Assembly: GCF_021129235.1 (NCBI RefSeq)
Contig: NZ_JAJOMA010000010.1
Span: 124,001 to 188,000 of the forward strand
From: Kineosporia mesophila
GTDB taxonomy: Bacteria; Actinomycetota; Actinomycetes; Actinomycetales; Kineosporiaceae
DNA length: 64,000 nt
Reading direction: 5' to 3'
Shown here: positions 33,391-41,142 of the stretch, piece by piece
Numbering within the stretch: position 1 is the stretch's first letter
How the letters are laid out: every line of letters starts with the position of its first letter
Translations under genes and position numbers: made by a program
Notes under the pieces: generated by a model
Told to the model about the DNA's origin: nothing
Databases searched by the model: none
What the model saw: only the letters and a program-made list of their open reading frames with translations

Positions 33391-34284
33391 ATGCGCCGTC
33401 TCCTCCCGATCGGCGCCTTCGTCCTCCTCGTCGCCCTGACCTTCGCCCTGACCGGCGGGAACGGGACCGGCACGACGGTCCCGGCCGCCACCCGGAACCC
33501 GGGTACCTCTACGGCCCCCCGGACCACTGCGGGTGCGAGCTCGACCTCGTCCACCATGAGTGCACAGGTGACCGCCACCTCGAGCCGGTGCCGGGTGGCC
33601 GGCCCGGCCGTCACCCGAACCCTCGTGAACGAGCTCGCCGCGCTGTGCGTGCGTTCGGCGCGCACCGTCGACCGGGCCTGGGGCGAGGAGTGGGGCGGCG
33701 TTCTCACCCGGCTCGTGGTGGCCGGTGACATCAACGAGCTGGCCGGGCTTCTCGGCCGCGATGACACCAAAGGCCTCACCGACACCGCAGCTGTCACCGT
33801 GGGCCCGCACGACGCCCCGGCCGATGCCGTGTTCATCAACGGTCCCGCGTTCGACGGGCTGACCGATCTCGGCCGTCAGGTCGTGCTCACCCACGAGCTG
33901 GTGCATGTGGCCGCCCGCGCCGCGGGTGACTCGGATGCTCCTCTGTGGCTGGAGGAGGGTTATGCGGACTACGTGGCCTATCGCGGCACCGGGCTGTCGG
34001 CCCGCGAGATCGCCGGTGAGGCGCTGGCTGCGCCACTGCCGCAATCCCTTCCAGCAGTGGACGACTTCGACGCCTCGGATGCCGGCGCGGCGGTCGCGTA
34101 CGGGCAGGCCTGGGTGGCGGTCACGGTGCTCGCCGACCGGCTCGGCAGCGATGCGGCGCTGAAGCGCCTGTACGAGAAGGCTGCGCACAGTGGGACGGAC
34201 GAGGCGCTGCGCTCGGCGGGCTTCGTTAGCCGCACTGCTCTCGTGCGGGCAGTGCGACAGCGGATGACGCACCTCGATCGATAA
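33391..34284 (+). CDS. Exported zinc metalloprotease-like protein (HExxH)
   Basis: 297 aa. An N-terminal signal or anchor (LLPIGAFVLLVALTFALTGG) is followed by a Thr/Ser-rich linker and a domain with the zinc motif VVLTHELVHVAA and, about 20 residues later, WLEEGYADYVAY, giving the HExxH...E arrangement of gluzincins (peptidase MA-like). The exported location fits cell-wall or surface protein processing, but the substrate is unknown. Promoter looks leaderless. Confidence 0.82.
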   Translation: MRRLLPIGAFVLLVALTFALTGGNGTGTTVPAATRNPGTSTAPRTTAGASSTSSTMSAQVTATSSRCRVAGPAVTRTLVNELAALCVRSARTVDRAWGEEWGGVLTRLVVAGDINELAGLLGRDDTKGLTDTAAVTVGPHDAPADAVFINGPAFDGLTDLGRQVVLTHELVHVAARAAGDSDAPLWLEEGYADYVAYRGTGLSAREIAGEALAAPLPQSLPAVDDFDASDAGAAVAYGQAWVAVTVLADRLGSDAALKRLYEKAAHSGTDEALRSAGFVSRTALVRAVRQRMTHLDR

Positions 34285-34493
34285 CAGGCTTTCGCAGAAG
34301 GTGGACATGGGGAGGGACCGCAGGGATCGCCCCGGTGGACCAGGGCGGCCGGGAAGGTTTGCATGATCACGAATGGGGGCCGGGGCGCTTTTGGCCGCAA
34401 GGTGTCGCCACTTTCTGGCAGGTTGGGGGAATTCGGGGCCGGGTGGGAGAGTTGGGCGGCAGATGATCGTGGAACGGGCGGGGTGGTAGGGCT
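34285..34493. other. 209-bp gap upstream of pimB with a TGATCATG element
   Basis: Contains GCATGATCACGAA at 34361-34373; read on the minus strand this is TTCGTGATCATGC followed by AAACCTTCCCGG, matching copies at 10295, 35714 and 41071. No terminator with a T-tract is obvious after the metalloprotease gene. The pimB promoter must lie here. Confidence 0.5.
34344..34373 (-). repeat. TGATCATG intergenic element, copy 2
   Basis: Minus-strand sequence TTCGTGATCATGC then AAACCTTCCCGGCC. It shares TTCGTGATCATGC and a CC-T-CCCGG segment with copy 3 at 35689-35714. Confidence 0.6.
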
Positions 34494-35639
34494 GTGAGCG
34501 GACGGACTCTCGTCATCACGAATGATTTTCCGCCGCGGCCCGGCGGAATCGAGTCGTTCGTACTGGCCCTGGCCAAGCGCTTCCCGCCCGGCCAGGTGGT
34601 GGTGCACACGGCGCGGCGCAAGGGTGGGGCGGAGTTCGACGAGCAGCTGGATTTTCCGGTGATCCGGGACAAGTCGCCGATCATGCTGCCGACGCCGGGC
34701 ATCACCCGGCGCTCGATCGCGATCGCGCGGGAGCACGGCTGCGACCGGGTCTGGTTCGGCGCCGCGGCACCGCTGGCCCTGATGGCGCCGAAACTGCGCG
34801 CGGCCGGCATCGAGCGGATGGTGGCGACCACGCACGGGCACGAGGTGTGGTGGGCGGTCGTGCCGTTCACCCGCGGCCTGATGCGGCGGATCGGGCGGCA
34901 CGTCGACGTGCTGACCTACCTCGGCGACTACACCCGCAGCCGGATCGCACCGGCTCTCGACCCGGCCTCGCGCACCCGCTTCCGGCAGCTGACGCCGGGG
35001 GTGGACGACGTCTTGTTCAATCCCGGCGTCGACGGTGCCCAGGTCCGGGCCGAGCTCGGGCTGGGAGACCGCCCGGTGGTGGTGTGCGTGTCCCGGATGG
35101 TCGCCCGTAAGGGGCAGGACGTGCTGGTCGAGGCGCTGCCGCTGATTCGTGAGAAGGTGCCCGGTGCCGCGTTGCTGCTGGTCGGCGACGGTCCGTACCG
35201 GTCCGAGGTGGAGCGCCGGGTCGCGGCGGCGCGGCTGGGCGAGCATGTGTTCGTGACGGGCCGGGTGTCCTGGGAACGGATCCCCGAGTACTTCGCCGCC
35301 GGTGACGTGTTCTGCATGCCCGCCCGCACCCGCCTGGCCGGGTTCGACCTGGAGGGCCTGGGCATCTGCTATCTCGAGGCGGCCGCGACCGGCCTGCCCG
35401 TGGTGGCGGGTGACTCCGGTGGTGCGCCCGACGCGGTGCTGGAGGGCGAGAACGGCTTCGTGGTCGACGGCACGGACGCGCGGGCCGTCGCCGATCGCTG
35501 CACCGAGCTCCTGCTCGACCGCGACCTGGCCGCCAAGTTCGGCCGGCGCGGCCGGGAGTGGGTCGGCGAGAAGTGGCGCTGGGACGACCTCGCCGTGCAG
35601 CTACAGCGCATGCTCGCCGGCGACCGCGTGATCAACTGA
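34494..35639 (+). CDS. pimB: GT4 glycosyltransferase, PimB-like phosphatidylinositol mannoside mannosyltransferase
   Basis: A 381-aa GT-B enzyme that, by similarity to PimB/Rv2188c, adds the second mannose to phosphatidylinositol mannosides at the cytoplasmic face. N-terminal LVITNDFPPRPGGIESFVL, ATTHGHEVWW, central VVCVSRMVARKGQDVLVEAL and LLVGDGPYRSEVE, and the donor-binding E-x7-E type segment GFDLEGLGICYLEAAATGLPVV are present. GTG start; no strong SD. The gene position (between NlpC/P60 and fadD) matches mycobacteria. Donor and acceptor specificity are inferred. Confidence 0.85.
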   Translation: MSGRTLVITNDFPPRPGGIESFVLALAKRFPPGQVVVHTARRKGGAEFDEQLDFPVIRDKSPIMLPTPGITRRSIAIAREHGCDRVWFGAAAPLALMAPKLRAAGIERMVATTHGHEVWWAVVPFTRGLMRRIGRHVDVLTYLGDYTRSRIAPALDPASRTRFRQLTPGVDDVLFNPGVDGAQVRAELGLGDRPVVVCVSRMVARKGQDVLVEALPLIREKVPGAALLLVGDGPYRSEVERRVAAARLGEHVFVTGRVSWERIPEYFAAGDVFCMPARTRLAGFDLEGLGICYLEAAATGLPVVAGDSGGAPDAVLEGENGFVVDGTDARAVADRCTELLLDRDLAAKFGRRGREWVGEKWRWDDLAVQLQRMLAGDRVIN

Positions 35640-35659
35640 CCCCCGACCCATCCGTGACA

Positions 35660-35705
35660 ATGCAGAACCTCCCCGGCGTTCTGGAACACCGGGGAGGTTC
35701 TGCAT
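35660..35705. terminator. Bidirectional terminator with TGATCATG element, copy 3
   Basis: ATGCAGAACCTCCCCGG (35660-35676) pairs exactly with CCGGGGAGGTTCTGCAT (35689-35705), 12-nt loop. The sequence continues GATCACGAA, forming the TGATCATG element (35689-35714, minus strand). It lies between the convergent pimB and GT-C genes. Confidence 0.85.
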
Positions 35706-35731
35706 GATCACGAACAGGGGTTTGGGGGGCG

Positions 35732-37234
35732 TCAGGTTGTGGTGGAGGAGCTGACCGAGGCTGTCTCCTCGGCGGGGGTCACCGGGTCGGCCTCCTCGGA
35801 CGCGGAGACCTGCGGGTAGCGGGCTGCGGCCAGGGAGATCACGATCAGCGCGGCCACCAGCCAGTACTGGTTGTAGAAGGCCTGCTTGTTCACCAGGTTC
35901 GCCACGAGCAGCACCATCGCGGCCCAGCGCAGCACGTTCGCGAGGTCGGGCTGCTGCCGGTGCACGCGCAGGATCGCCGAGCCCAGGGTGATGAGGACGG
36001 CCGCGCCGGTCAGGTAGAACGGCGGGGTCCAGTCGATCTCGTTGATGGCCGCGATGAACACGGTGTTCGCGAAGACCAGCGGCTGGAAGTTGATCAGCAT
36101 GGTCACGGTGTCGTGGATCATGTCGCTCGGCGAGGCGATGAACCAGGGCGCCACGAACACCCCGGCCAGGCCCGCCGTGCCGATCGCGCGCCGCCAGCCG
36201 AACACCGGCCAGACCGCGAGCACCGGCAGCAGCACGGCCAGGTGCTGCTTGCTGGCCAGGCCCAGCGCCAGGAAGACCATCGCGAGCACCATCCGGCGGC
36301 GGCGCACGGCCAGCGCCCAGCCGGCCAGGCAGGCCATCAGCAGCGGCTCGGTCCAGGCCTGCTCGACCTGGGTGGCGGTGCCCGGCAGCACCAGCAGCAG
36401 CCCGGCGGCCGCGGGGCCGACGAGGTTGCGGATCGACATGGTGGACGAGGGTTTACCGGTGCGGCCGAGCAGCAGCACGGCCAGCGCCCCGAGCAGCGTG
36501 ATGACTACCAGGGCCCACCGCACGTCGCCGGCGAGCCAGCGGCCCGGCGCCAGGAGCAGCGCGGTGAAGGGGAGGTAGGTGAACGCGTCTTGCACGCCTG
36601 GGGAGTTGGTCCAGTTCTGCGCGTACATGTTCTTGCCGTCGAGGATGCCGTCGGCGGCCTGCTGGAGCGTGACCCAGACGTCGATCTTCGGGGTCGGGTC
36701 CCCATGGATCAGCAGGGCCGCGGCCACCACGTAGATCGCGGCCGTGACCGCGAGAGCGCCGTGGGCCGCCAGTGGGCTGCGCCGCACCGTCGAGACCGCG
36801 ACGCCCGCGGCCAGCACCAGCGCGGCCGCCGCGAAGAGCCAGCGCACCGTCCAGCCCTGGCCGGTGGTGAGGTAGGTGTACGGCCGCATGGTCACGTGAA
36901 GCCCGGCGATCACGACAAGTGCGAGGGCCAGGGCACCGCCGGTCCACGGCAACGGTGAGGCCTGGGCCGAGCGTTGCAGACCGCGTGTGAGGGAGGGGGC
37001 GGGTGAGTCGGCCGGCCGGCGGGCGCTGCCGGAGACCACCCAGAGGCCGAGAGCCACGGCGATGACGATGTAGATCACGACGATCCACAGCCGGTAGCGA
37101 ACAACACTGTGCGTAGCCACCGCCATGCCGGCGGTCAGCAGCGCGAGGGCGAGGGCGGTGGACAGCGGAGAGCTGCGGCGCAGGCCCGGCCGGGGCTGTC
37201 GGCGCGGAGGGGAATCGGCGGCGGGTGGAACCAT
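35732..37234 (-). CDS. GT-C membrane glycosyltransferase (GT87-like mannosyltransferase)
   Basis: A 500-aa polytopic membrane protein with about 10-12 helices and a Ser/Thr-rich tail. An extracytoplasmic Asp near IDVWVTLQQAADGILDGKNMYAQ, then FTYLPFTALLLAP and WTEPLLMACLAGW, resembles polyprenol-phosphate-mannose-dependent GT87 enzymes such as Rv2181, which add alpha-1,2 mannose to lipomannan. Next to pimB this suggests lipoglycan synthesis. ATG 37234 is preceded by TAAGCT with 6 nt spacing (leaderless). Exact linkage unknown. Confidence 0.82.
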   Translation of the reverse strand: MVPPAADSPPRRQPRPGLRRSSPLSTALALALLTAGMAVATHSVVRYRLWIVVIYIVIAVALGLWVVSGSARRPADSPAPSLTRGLQRSAQASPLPWTGGALALALVVIAGLHVTMRPYTYLTTGQGWTVRWLFAAAALVLAAGVAVSTVRRSPLAAHGALAVTAAIYVVAAALLIHGDPTPKIDVWVTLQQAADGILDGKNMYAQNWTNSPGVQDAFTYLPFTALLLAPGRWLAGDVRWALVVITLLGALAVLLLGRTGKPSSTMSIRNLVGPAAAGLLLVLPGTATQVEQAWTEPLLMACLAGWALAVRRRRMVLAMVFLALGLASKQHLAVLLPVLAVWPVFGWRRAIGTAGLAGVFVAPWFIASPSDMIHDTVTMLINFQPLVFANTVFIAAINEIDWTPPFYLTGAAVLITLGSAILRVHRQQPDLANVLRWAAMVLLVANLVNKQAFYNQYWLVAALIVISLAAARYPQVSASEEADPVTPAEETASVSSSTTT

Positions 37235-37240
37235 GCGGCC

Positions 37241-37246
37241 AGCTTA
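37241..37246 (-). promoter_or_regulatory. -10 box TAAGCT, leaderless start of the GT-C gene
   Basis: On the minus strand TAAGCT is followed by GGCCGC and ATG 37234. Confidence 0.5.
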
Positions 37247-37296
37247 AGGGCCGTGGAGCAGCCCTCGCGCGGCCTGTGGAAAGCACCGTGAAACCT

Positions 37297-37347
37297 CGAC
37301 GACCCCGGTCACCGGCTGCGAAAAGCCTCTGGTGAACGGGGTCGTCG
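37297..37347 (-). terminator. Terminator after the first Flp pilin gene
   Basis: CGACGACCCCG (37297-37307) pairs exactly with CGGGGTCGTCG (37337-37347); inner GTCACC/GGTGA adds to the stem. Located 25 bp past the stop of the flp gene at 37372. Confidence 0.7.
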
Positions 37348-37371
37348 TGAGCGAGGGCCGACGGGGAGGTC

Positions 37372-37590
37372 TTACGGGGTGGTCGCCTCACTGGGGTCAC
37401 AGTTCGGCATCGTCTGCCGGTGCTCGATGCAGTTCGAGGTGCCCTGGAAGGTCTTGTTGAGCAGGTTGCCGAAACCGAACACCACGGCGACGATCACGGC
37501 GGCGATGGCGGCAACCATCAGGGCGTATTCGACGGCGGAGGCGCCTCGGTCGCCGGCCGAGCGCACTATCCGGCGGGTCCGGGAAATCAT
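37372..37590 (-). CDS. flp: Flp/Fap-type pilin (pilin 1)
   Basis: A 72-aa prepilin. The processing site and helix read DRGASAVEYALMVAAIAAVI: cleavage after Gly with Glu at +5 and Tyr at +6, the Flp signature. A hydrophobic helix follows, then FGNLLNKTF and a short polar tail with two Cys (NCIEHRQTMPNC), which could form a disulfide. AAAGGAGG is 6 nt before ATG 37590, clearly choosing this start. A separate terminator and an upstream region of 300 bp suggest its own transcription unit. Major or minor pilin cannot be told. Confidence 0.92.
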   Translation of the reverse strand: MISRTRRIVRSAGDRGASAVEYALMVAAIAAVIVAVVFGFGNLLNKTFQGTSNCIEHRQTMPNCDPSEATTP

Positions 37591-37629
37591 CCGTGCCTCC
37601 TTTGAGTCCGGCGCGGCTGCGGACCGCAC

Positions 37630-37938
37630 CGGTGTAGCCCCCCGTCACTACCTACACACTGACACACGCCCGGCGTGACATTCAGTCATCTCCGGAATGA
37701 TCGGCTGAACACCCGATCAGTAGGGGAGTGCCTTGATCGTGGCTTAACCGCCAGCTGAATCTGCCGGGGGTCAACGAATCCCAGTGTTCACTTTTGTAAC
37801 ACCGGACCAGGGGCCGTCATCCGCTGCGAATCCGTGAAAGTGCCCGGACGCAGAAGAACCCGGAAGCCTCGAAGGGCTTTCCGGGTTCTTTCTGTGCTCG
37901 CCTACGGCGGTCGAGGAGGAGGCGTGCGGGAAGGCTGC
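37630..37938. other. Region between the two flp genes (upstream of pilin 1)
   Basis: It holds the terminator of pilin 2 (37854-37890) and presumably the pilin 1 promoter. TGATCGG (37698-37704) and CCGATCA (37713-37719) form an inverted repeat about 110-130 bp before the pilin 1 start, a candidate regulator site. Confidence 0.45.
37854..37890 (-). terminator. Terminator after the second Flp pilin gene
   Basis: AAGAACCCGGAA (37854-37865) pairs with TTCCGGGTTCTT (37879-37890), about 50 bp past the stop of the gene at 37939. Confidence 0.75.
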
Positions 37939-38175
37939 CTACCCAGTCTTGGCGGGGGTGTCGCACCCGTTGTCGGCGGAGGTGCTGCCGGACGGCGTCA
38001 CACCGCTCGCGAACGAGTTGCACGTGTCGCTGAATGTCTTCTGGACGATGGTGCCGAGGCCGAAGACGACCGCGACGATCACGGCGGCGATCGCCGCGAC
38101 CATCAGGCCGTACTCGACGGCCGAGGCGCCCCGGTCTTTGGCGCCGGACATCACCTTACGGAGGTTGCTGAGCAT
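37939..38175 (-). CDS. flp: Flp/Fap-type pilin (pilin 2)
   Basis: A 78-aa prepilin almost identical to pilin 1 through the processing site and helix (KDRGASAVEYGLMVAAIAAV then IVAVVFGLGTIVQKTF), but with a different polar tail, CNSFASGVTPSGSTSADNGC, again bearing two Cys. GGAAGGG lies about 6 nt before ATG 38175. The two genes probably arose by duplication and diverged in the exposed C-terminus. It is flanked by terminators, so likely monocistronic. Confidence 0.93.
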   Translation of the reverse strand: MLSNLRKVMSGAKDRGASAVEYGLMVAAIAAVIVAVVFGLGTIVQKTFSDTCNSFASGVTPSGSTSADNGCDTPAKTG

Positions 38176-38323
38176 GCGGATCCCTTCCTGGGTACTCGAG
38201 GGGGTGCTCCTGAATGGGCGCTCGAGGGGGTGATCGGTGGGTGTATCCCTCCGAAGACAGGCTCAGCGTGCCAGGTGCGTCGCGGTGTGTACCCATGGTG
38301 CGAAAGGGATCATGCAAAGAGAG

Positions 38324-38361
38324 AGCCCCAGTCCTCGTCCGAATGGGCGAGAACTGGGGCT
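38324..38361 (-). terminator. Terminator after the response regulator gene
   Basis: AGCCCCAGT (38324-38332) pairs with ACTGGGGCT (38353-38361) with an inner CTCG/CGAG stem; on the minus strand it is followed by CTCTCTTT. Confidence 0.75.
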
Positions 38362-38402
38362 GGTGTTACGAAAACCCTTGTTGCAGAAAAGAACTCGTGT
38401 GA

Positions 38403-39059
38403 CTAGCGACGCTTGGCGTCGTCCACGAGACCAAGCCGGACGGCCGCCATGACGGCCTGCGCGCGGTTACCCGCACCCAGCTTCTCGTAGATGTTGGCCA
38501 CGTGGGTCTTGGCCGTCGACTCGCTGATGTAGAGCCGCCGGGCGATCTGGGCGATGGCCAGGCCGTCGACCAGAAGGTCGAGCACTTCCCGTTCCCGCGG
38601 AGACAGTTTCGGCCCCGCGGGGGCACTCATCCGGCGCTGCATGGCGCCGGCCAGGTCGCGTGCGGTGAAGGCCCGTGGGTTGGCCGCCGCGTGCCGGGCG
38701 GCCGCCACGACCTCCTCGGCGGGAGCGTCCTTCCCGACGAAACCCGAGGCGCCCGCGTCCAGAGCGGCGAAAACCTGCTCGTCCCCGGCGTACATGGTGA
38801 GGACGACGATGCCCATCGCCGGATTGTTCGCCCGCACCTGGGTCGTCAGCGTGATCCCGTCGCCGTCCGGCAGACGCACGTCGGTCACGAGAACGTCCGG
38901 CCGGAGCCGGTCCAGGGCACTGAGCGCGTCCGCGACCGAGGCCGCTTCACCGACGACCTCGATGTCACCTGCCCGGTCGAAGGCCCGTCGAAGGCCTTCC
39001 CGGATCAGCTGATGGTCGTCGACGAGCACCACCCGGAGGTTCGCCGTTGCGCTGGTCAA
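38403..39059 (-). CDS. NarL/LuxR family response regulator
   Basis: 218 aa. Receiver domain: VVLVDDHQLIREGL acidic pocket, phosphoacceptor Asp in VLVTDVRLPDGDG, Thr in VVLTMY and Lys in GFVGKDAP. C-terminal LuxR helix-turn-helix: LSPREREVLDLLVDGLA, IAQIARRLYISESTAKTHV. All key residues are present. It overlaps the histidine kinase by 4 bp (ATGA), so they are a pair. Being between the flp pilins and the tad operon, it probably controls pilus genes (inference from position). Confidence 0.95.
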   Translation of the reverse strand: MTSATANLRVVLVDDHQLIREGLRRAFDRAGDIEVVGEAASVADALSALDRLRPDVLVTDVRLPDGDGITLTTQVRANNPAMGIVVLTMYAGDEQVFAALDAGASGFVGKDAPAEEVVAAARHAAANPRAFTARDLAGAMQRRMSAPAGPKLSPREREVLDLLVDGLAIAQIARRLYISESTAKTHVANIYEKLGAGNRAQAVMAAVRLGLVDDAKRR

Positions 39060-40828
39060 TTAGTCACCTCCTGGTCGGCCCGGGCGTGTGAGGCCGTCCG
39101 GGGCCGTCTTGTTGTCTGCCGATTGGCTGGACCGGCTGGATTACCCGCCGGATTGATGGTCGGAATACCGTGCGGGTCGGTGAGTGCCACGCGGGTCACC
39201 GCCGGACGGGCCAGGTGCCGCGGCTCGAAGGCCGCGGTCTCGGTGCCGAGCCCGACCTCGACCAGGGTGCCGTTCTCCGGCCCCGGGCCGACGTGCAGGT
39301 TCGCACCGATCCGGCGGGCCCGTTCGCGCATCCCCTGGATGCCGAAACTGTCGGCCCGGCCGGGCTTCAGCCCACGACCGTCGTCGATGACGGTGATGTG
39401 GGCACGAGGTGGCTCGACGGTCACGGTGAGCCAGAGGTTCGTGGCCTGGGCGTGCCGGCGGACGTTGGTGATCGCCTCCTGGACGATCCTCAGCAGTTCC
39501 ACCTCCACGGTGATCGGGAGCCGCTTGGGCGACTCGTCCATGGACAGATGGATCGCGAGGTCGGACTGCGCCGCGATGCGCTGGGCGTGCTCACTCAGCG
39601 CGGCTCCCAGCCCGACCGTGTCGTTGACGCCGTGGCGCAGGTCGAAGATGCTCATGCGCAGGTCGGCCACCATCGCCTGGAGCTGCTCGCGCACGGTCAT
39701 GACCTGCTGGGCCACCTGCGGGTCGGAGTTCTGCCGGATGTCGTCGAGCGCGTAGCCGACCGAGGCCAGGTCTTGCGCGATGCCGTCGTGGATCTCGCGG
39801 GCCAGGCGCATGCGCTCGTCGGAGGTGGCCAGCCGGCGCACGTCGTCGAAGAGCATGGCCGAGGCCAGTCGCGGTCCGGACTGCTCGATCACCGTGCGGC
39901 AGCTGCGCAGCGACGCCGCGTCCAGCCCGGTCGCGGTGATCACCAGCACCAGGGCCACCACACGCTCGCCCATCAGCACCGGCACCGCGGCGAACGACCG
40001 GCCCGACGCCTCGCGCTTCACCGGCTGGGCACTGACCCAGGCGTCTTCGATGGCCAGCTCGGCGGCCTCCGGGGCCTCGTGCCCGGAGAGTGCCACGAAC
40101 CGGCCGCCGGTCGAGCGCACCAGCACCACCGCGTCGGCCTGCGGCACCACCGCGCGGATGTCTTCGGCGAGCGCCGTGGCCAGCGTGCGCGGGTCCAGCC
40201 CGAGGCTGAGTTGCCGCGCCACCACGTGAAGCTCGGAGAGCAGGCGGTGGGCGTCGGCGTAGGCGGGCTCGGTGTCGGGGGCGACGTCGGCCCGCAGCCG
40301 GCGGATCCAGGCACCCACGGCGGGCACCGCGACCAGGATGAACACCCAGGCGAGCAGCGAGTTGTTGCCGTTCAGCTCGTCGATGTCGATCTCGTTGGAC
40401 GTGATGATCGTGCCGCCGAAGGCCACCACGGCGGTCGCCGCCGCGGCCAGCCCGGCGACCAGCCCGGTGCTCAGCCCGGCGATGAAGAGCGGAACCGTCA
40501 GGTAGGGCAGGAAGAGCAGGCCGCTGGTGCCGATGCCGCCGATGATCACCGATGCCGAAAGGGTTTCCGCCAGGGCCGGGATGATCGGGGGCACGGCTCT
40601 GGGCAGGGGCAGCGACGCGAGCGCCGCCACGCAGAACAGCATCAGCGCCGGGATCACGGCCTCGCGGGGGGAGACGCCCCCTCCGTCACCGAACGAACTG
40701 CCCGCCAGGATCCCGAGGGCAACCGCGGTACTGGCGAAGATCAGAATGATTCCGGCGCGGATCACGAGAGGCACGAAGATGCTCTTCACTCGGAGTTCCA
40801 GCACGGCCACGGTGACAATCTGCCACAC
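39056..40828 (-). CDS. Membrane histidine kinase with GAF domain (NarX/DesK type)
   Basis: 590 aa. N-terminal membrane part with about five helices (residues 15-170), then a GAF-like domain (about 195-335), a HisKA_3 dimerisation box with phospho-His in RLAREIHDGIAQDLAS, and an HATPase domain with EAITNVRRHAQA, VIDDGRGLKPG and FGIQGMRERARRIG. The last ~60 residues are a basic, disordered tail. GTG start at 40828; no clear SD, so the start is uncertain. Partner of the adjacent NarL-type regulator. Signal unknown. Confidence 0.93.
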   Translation of the reverse strand: MWQIVTVAVLELRVKSIFVPLVIRAGIILIFASTAVALGILAGSSFGDGGGVSPREAVIPALMLFCVAALASLPLPRAVPPIIPALAETLSASVIIGGIGTSGLLFLPYLTVPLFIAGLSTGLVAGLAAAATAVVAFGGTIITSNEIDIDELNGNNSLLAWVFILVAVPAVGAWIRRLRADVAPDTEPAYADAHRLLSELHVVARQLSLGLDPRTLATALAEDIRAVVPQADAVVLVRSTGGRFVALSGHEAPEAAELAIEDAWVSAQPVKREASGRSFAAVPVLMGERVVALVLVITATGLDAASLRSCRTVIEQSGPRLASAMLFDDVRRLATSDERMRLAREIHDGIAQDLASVGYALDDIRQNSDPQVAQQVMTVREQLQAMVADLRMSIFDLRHGVNDTVGLGAALSEHAQRIAAQSDLAIHLSMDESPKRLPITVEVELLRIVQEAITNVRRHAQATNLWLTVTVEPPRAHITVIDDGRGLKPGRADSFGIQGMRERARRIGANLHVGPGPENGTLVEVGLGTETAAFEPRHLARPAVTRVALTDPHGIPTINPAGNPAGPANRQTTRRPRTASHARADQEVTN

Positions 40829-41142
40829 GAGGGATACTCATGGCTTGGGATCGTCCAATACGACCGTTAGATCCCCCAAGGTTTCGGGAATGCCACGAAC
40901 CGATCTGCCGGTTCGGTCCCGGTGCCGGTGGATTTGTTCTTGATCGTTTCGCGGGCCGGACCGGGCCCCGGTTCATCCGTTCCGGCCCGGACGCACGACA
41001 GCCGGGGGAGCGCCAGCCGCCGACAGGGTGACTCGCTGATGAAGGACGAAGTGGCCCCCTCGTCCTTGGGTGATCATGAAAAGAGTCCCCGGCGTTCGTG
41101 AACGCCGGGGACACTTTTCATGATCATCGTTAGGGAGGTGGT
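40829..41142. other. 314-bp gap between the tad operon and the kinase gene
   Basis: It contains the TGATCATG hairpin (41071-41126) that ends the tad operon and, just beyond it, an 8-bp stem AAGGACGA/TCGTCCTT (41042-41067). The kinase promoter should lie in 40829-41040. No gene seen. Confidence 0.5.
41071..41126. terminator. 56-bp hairpin at the end of the tad operon, TGATCATG element copy 4
   Basis: Each arm is 27 bases (41071-41097 and 41100-41126) with one mismatch and a two-base centre. Both ends read TGATCATGAAAAG, so the element is present in both orientations. It follows the stop of the receiver/GAF gene (41143, minus strand). Confidence 0.85.
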
